Assembly (NCBI RefSeq): GCF_014681765.1 | Contig: NZ_CP061498.1 | Coordinates: 496,001-560,000 of the forward strand | Length of the DNA stretch: 64,000 bases | Direction of reading: 5' to 3' | Origin: Roseicitreum antarcticum | Lineage (GTDB): Bacteria > Pseudomonadota > Alphaproteobacteria > Rhodobacterales > Rhodobacteraceae | Shown: positions 63,174-64,000 of the stretch, in pieces | Layout of the letters: each line of letters starts with the position of its first letter | How positions within the stretch are numbered: position 1 is the stretch's first letter | Made by a program: the position numbers and the translations under genes | The notes under the pieces: generated by a model | The model's database searches: none | Told to the model about the DNA's origin: nothing | What the model saw: the letters and a program-made list of their open reading frames with translations, nothing else

Positions 63174-63956
63174 TCAGGCGGGCGGCACCTCGACATAGGG
63201 TTTGCGCACCGGAATGCCTGCTGCGGCCAGCGCCTGCTTTGCCCCGGCGGGGGTCAACTCGGTGAAATGGAAGATGCTGGCCGCCGCCACGGCTGAGGCG
63301 CCGCCCTGCACGACCGCGTCGACCATATGCTGGTAAGTGCCTGCGCCGCCCGATGCGATGACCGGGACCGTCACGGCCTGGGCGATGGCGGCGATCAGGA
63401 GCAGATCATAGCCTTCGAACGTGCCGTCCCGTTCGATCGAGGTGACAAGGATCTCGCCCGCGCCGCGATCTTCCAGCGCCCGCGCCCATGCGATCGCGTC
63501 GCGGCCGGTGTCGCGGCTGCCCGCATGGCTGAAACAGGTCCATCGCTCCGGCGCGGTCTGGCGTACATCCATGCTGGCGACGACGCATTGCGTGCCGTGA
63601 CGCTGCGCGATCTGAGTGATCAGGTCCGGCGACCCAAAGGCGGCGGTGTTGACGCTGACCTTGTCGGCCCCGGCGCGCAGGAGGCGCTGAACCTGCCCGA
63701 TGTCGCGCACCCCGCCGCCATAGGTCAGGGGCACGAAGCAATCCTGCCCGTATTCGGCGATGGATTCGTAATCCGGTTCCTCGCCCGTCTCCTGGGCGGT
63801 GATGTCGAGCAAGATCAGTTCATCCACCTCGCGCTGGTTATAGACACGGATGGAGGGAAGAACCGGGCCGACCCGGCGCCACGAGTCGAACCCCGACCCC
63901 TTGACCAAACCGAACTGCTTCCACAACAGGGTAGGGATGATGCGGGTCGTCAGCAT
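63174..63956 (-). CDS. wbuZ: HisF-like glycosyl amidation protein (WbuZ type)
   Basis: A 260-residue TIM barrel related to HisF. RIIPTLLWKQFGLVKG aligns with the HisF start, but the catalytic Asp of IPCLD is Leu here, while the other, in VVASMDVRQ, is kept. VDELILLDITA and LTYGGGVRDIGQVQ, GADKVSVNTAA and PVIASGGAGTYQHM are conserved. This is the pattern of WbuZ-like proteins that, with a HisH-like glutaminase, deliver ammonia to a sugar amidotransferase making acetamidino sugars. The neighbouring pse genes support pseudaminic acid as substrate. Confidence 0.85.
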   Translation of the reverse strand: MLTTRIIPTLLWKQFGLVKGSGFDSWRRVGPVLPSIRVYNQREVDELILLDITAQETGEEPDYESIAEYGQDCFVPLTYGGGVRDIGQVQRLLRAGADKVSVNTAAFGSPDLITQIAQRHGTQCVVASMDVRQTAPERWTCFSHAGSRDTGRDAIAWARALEDRGAGEILVTSIERDGTFEGYDLLLIAAIAQAVTVPVIASGGAGTYQHMVDAVVQGGASAVAAASIFHFTELTPAGAKQALAAAGIPVRKPYVEVPPA

Positions 63957-64000
63957 GGCAGATCGCCCAGGAAGTTGCGCAGCAGCCGGAAGCCTGCGCG
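63950..64000 (-). CDS. HisH-like glutaminase, C-terminal end only
   Basis: The last 16 residues (RAGFRLLRNFLGDLPC) of a minus-strand gene that enters from the right edge. The ending G-x-x-L-L-x-N-F-L is typical of HisH and WbuY glutamine amidotransferases. Its stop overlaps the start of the HisF-like gene by seven bases. Identification rests on this short tail and on context. Confidence 0.6.
   Translation of the reverse strand, partial: RAGFRLLRNFLGDLPC

Overview
The window is high-GC DNA from an alphaproteobacterium, most likely a member of the Rhodobacteraceae (Rhodobacterales). The evidence is the five-gene F1 ATP synthase operon atpHAGDC without F0 genes, the divergent hemE/hemC pair, class II DAHP synthase, small proteins of the DUF6280 and DUF2125 type, and a Rhodobacterales-style flagellar cluster with TTAA-N7-TTAA (CtrA-like) boxes. 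It is chromosomal: most genes are housekeeping, separated by clear hairpin terminators, and four tRNA genes are present. There are no rRNA genes, CRISPR arrays or intact mobile elements.

Layout. 1-12.5 kb: end of an alpha/beta hydrolase gene, clpB, a 29-bp tandem repeat, hemE/hemC, a fasciclin-domain protein, a Hint-domain protein, tRNA-Leu, tig, efp, a DUF6280-like protein, a GST/DsbA-fold isomerase and prs. 12.7-17.6 kb: the F1 ATP synthase operon on the minus strand. 18-32.9 kb: methyltransferase, gloB, clpA, an ExbB/MotA-like plus coiled-coil MotB/OmpA-like pair, chaC, a DUF2125 protein, an FkbM methyltransferase, tRNA-Val, small proteins, an esterase, glyA and NAD kinase. 32.9-45.3 kb: the flagellar cluster. 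A minus-strand run reads fliL, a PflI-like gene, a motE-like gene, motA, a large exported protein, flhA, fliR, flhB and a small coupled ORF. A divergent plus-strand run reads fliF, fliH-like, fliN, fliP. 46-53.7 kb: flavoprotein, MFS transporter, LOG-family protein, dapD, DAHP synthase, a GlxA-type regulator and tRNA-Gln.

53.9-60.8 kb is partly decayed. It holds an integrase remnant between tRNA-Gln and tRNA-Ser, a chimeric remnant of two enzymes, and a broken M23 peptidase gene. Inside and after it lies a sugar locus: a PseG-PseH fusion, PseI, a KpsC/S-like glycosyltransferase, PseC, PseB, a HisF-like (WbuZ) amidation protein and the end of a HisH-like gene running off the window. Together these should make CMP-linked pseudaminic acid or an amidino derivative (PseF and the amidotransferase would lie outside). 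The flagellar cluster about 10 kb away makes flagellin the obvious target, which is an inference.

The most interesting leads are: (i) the stator-like ExbB/MotB pair with a roughly 430-residue coiled coil; (ii) the large exported protein translationally coupled to motA next to a MotE-like gene, with no motB in the cluster; (iii) the pseudaminic-acid locus with its own candidate CMP-sugar transferase and a HisF homologue lacking a catalytic Asp; (iv) the decayed tRNA-flanked segment; (v) candidate CtrA boxes at the flagellar cluster; (vi) an unusual number of unrelated short tandem repeats, several containing stop codons.
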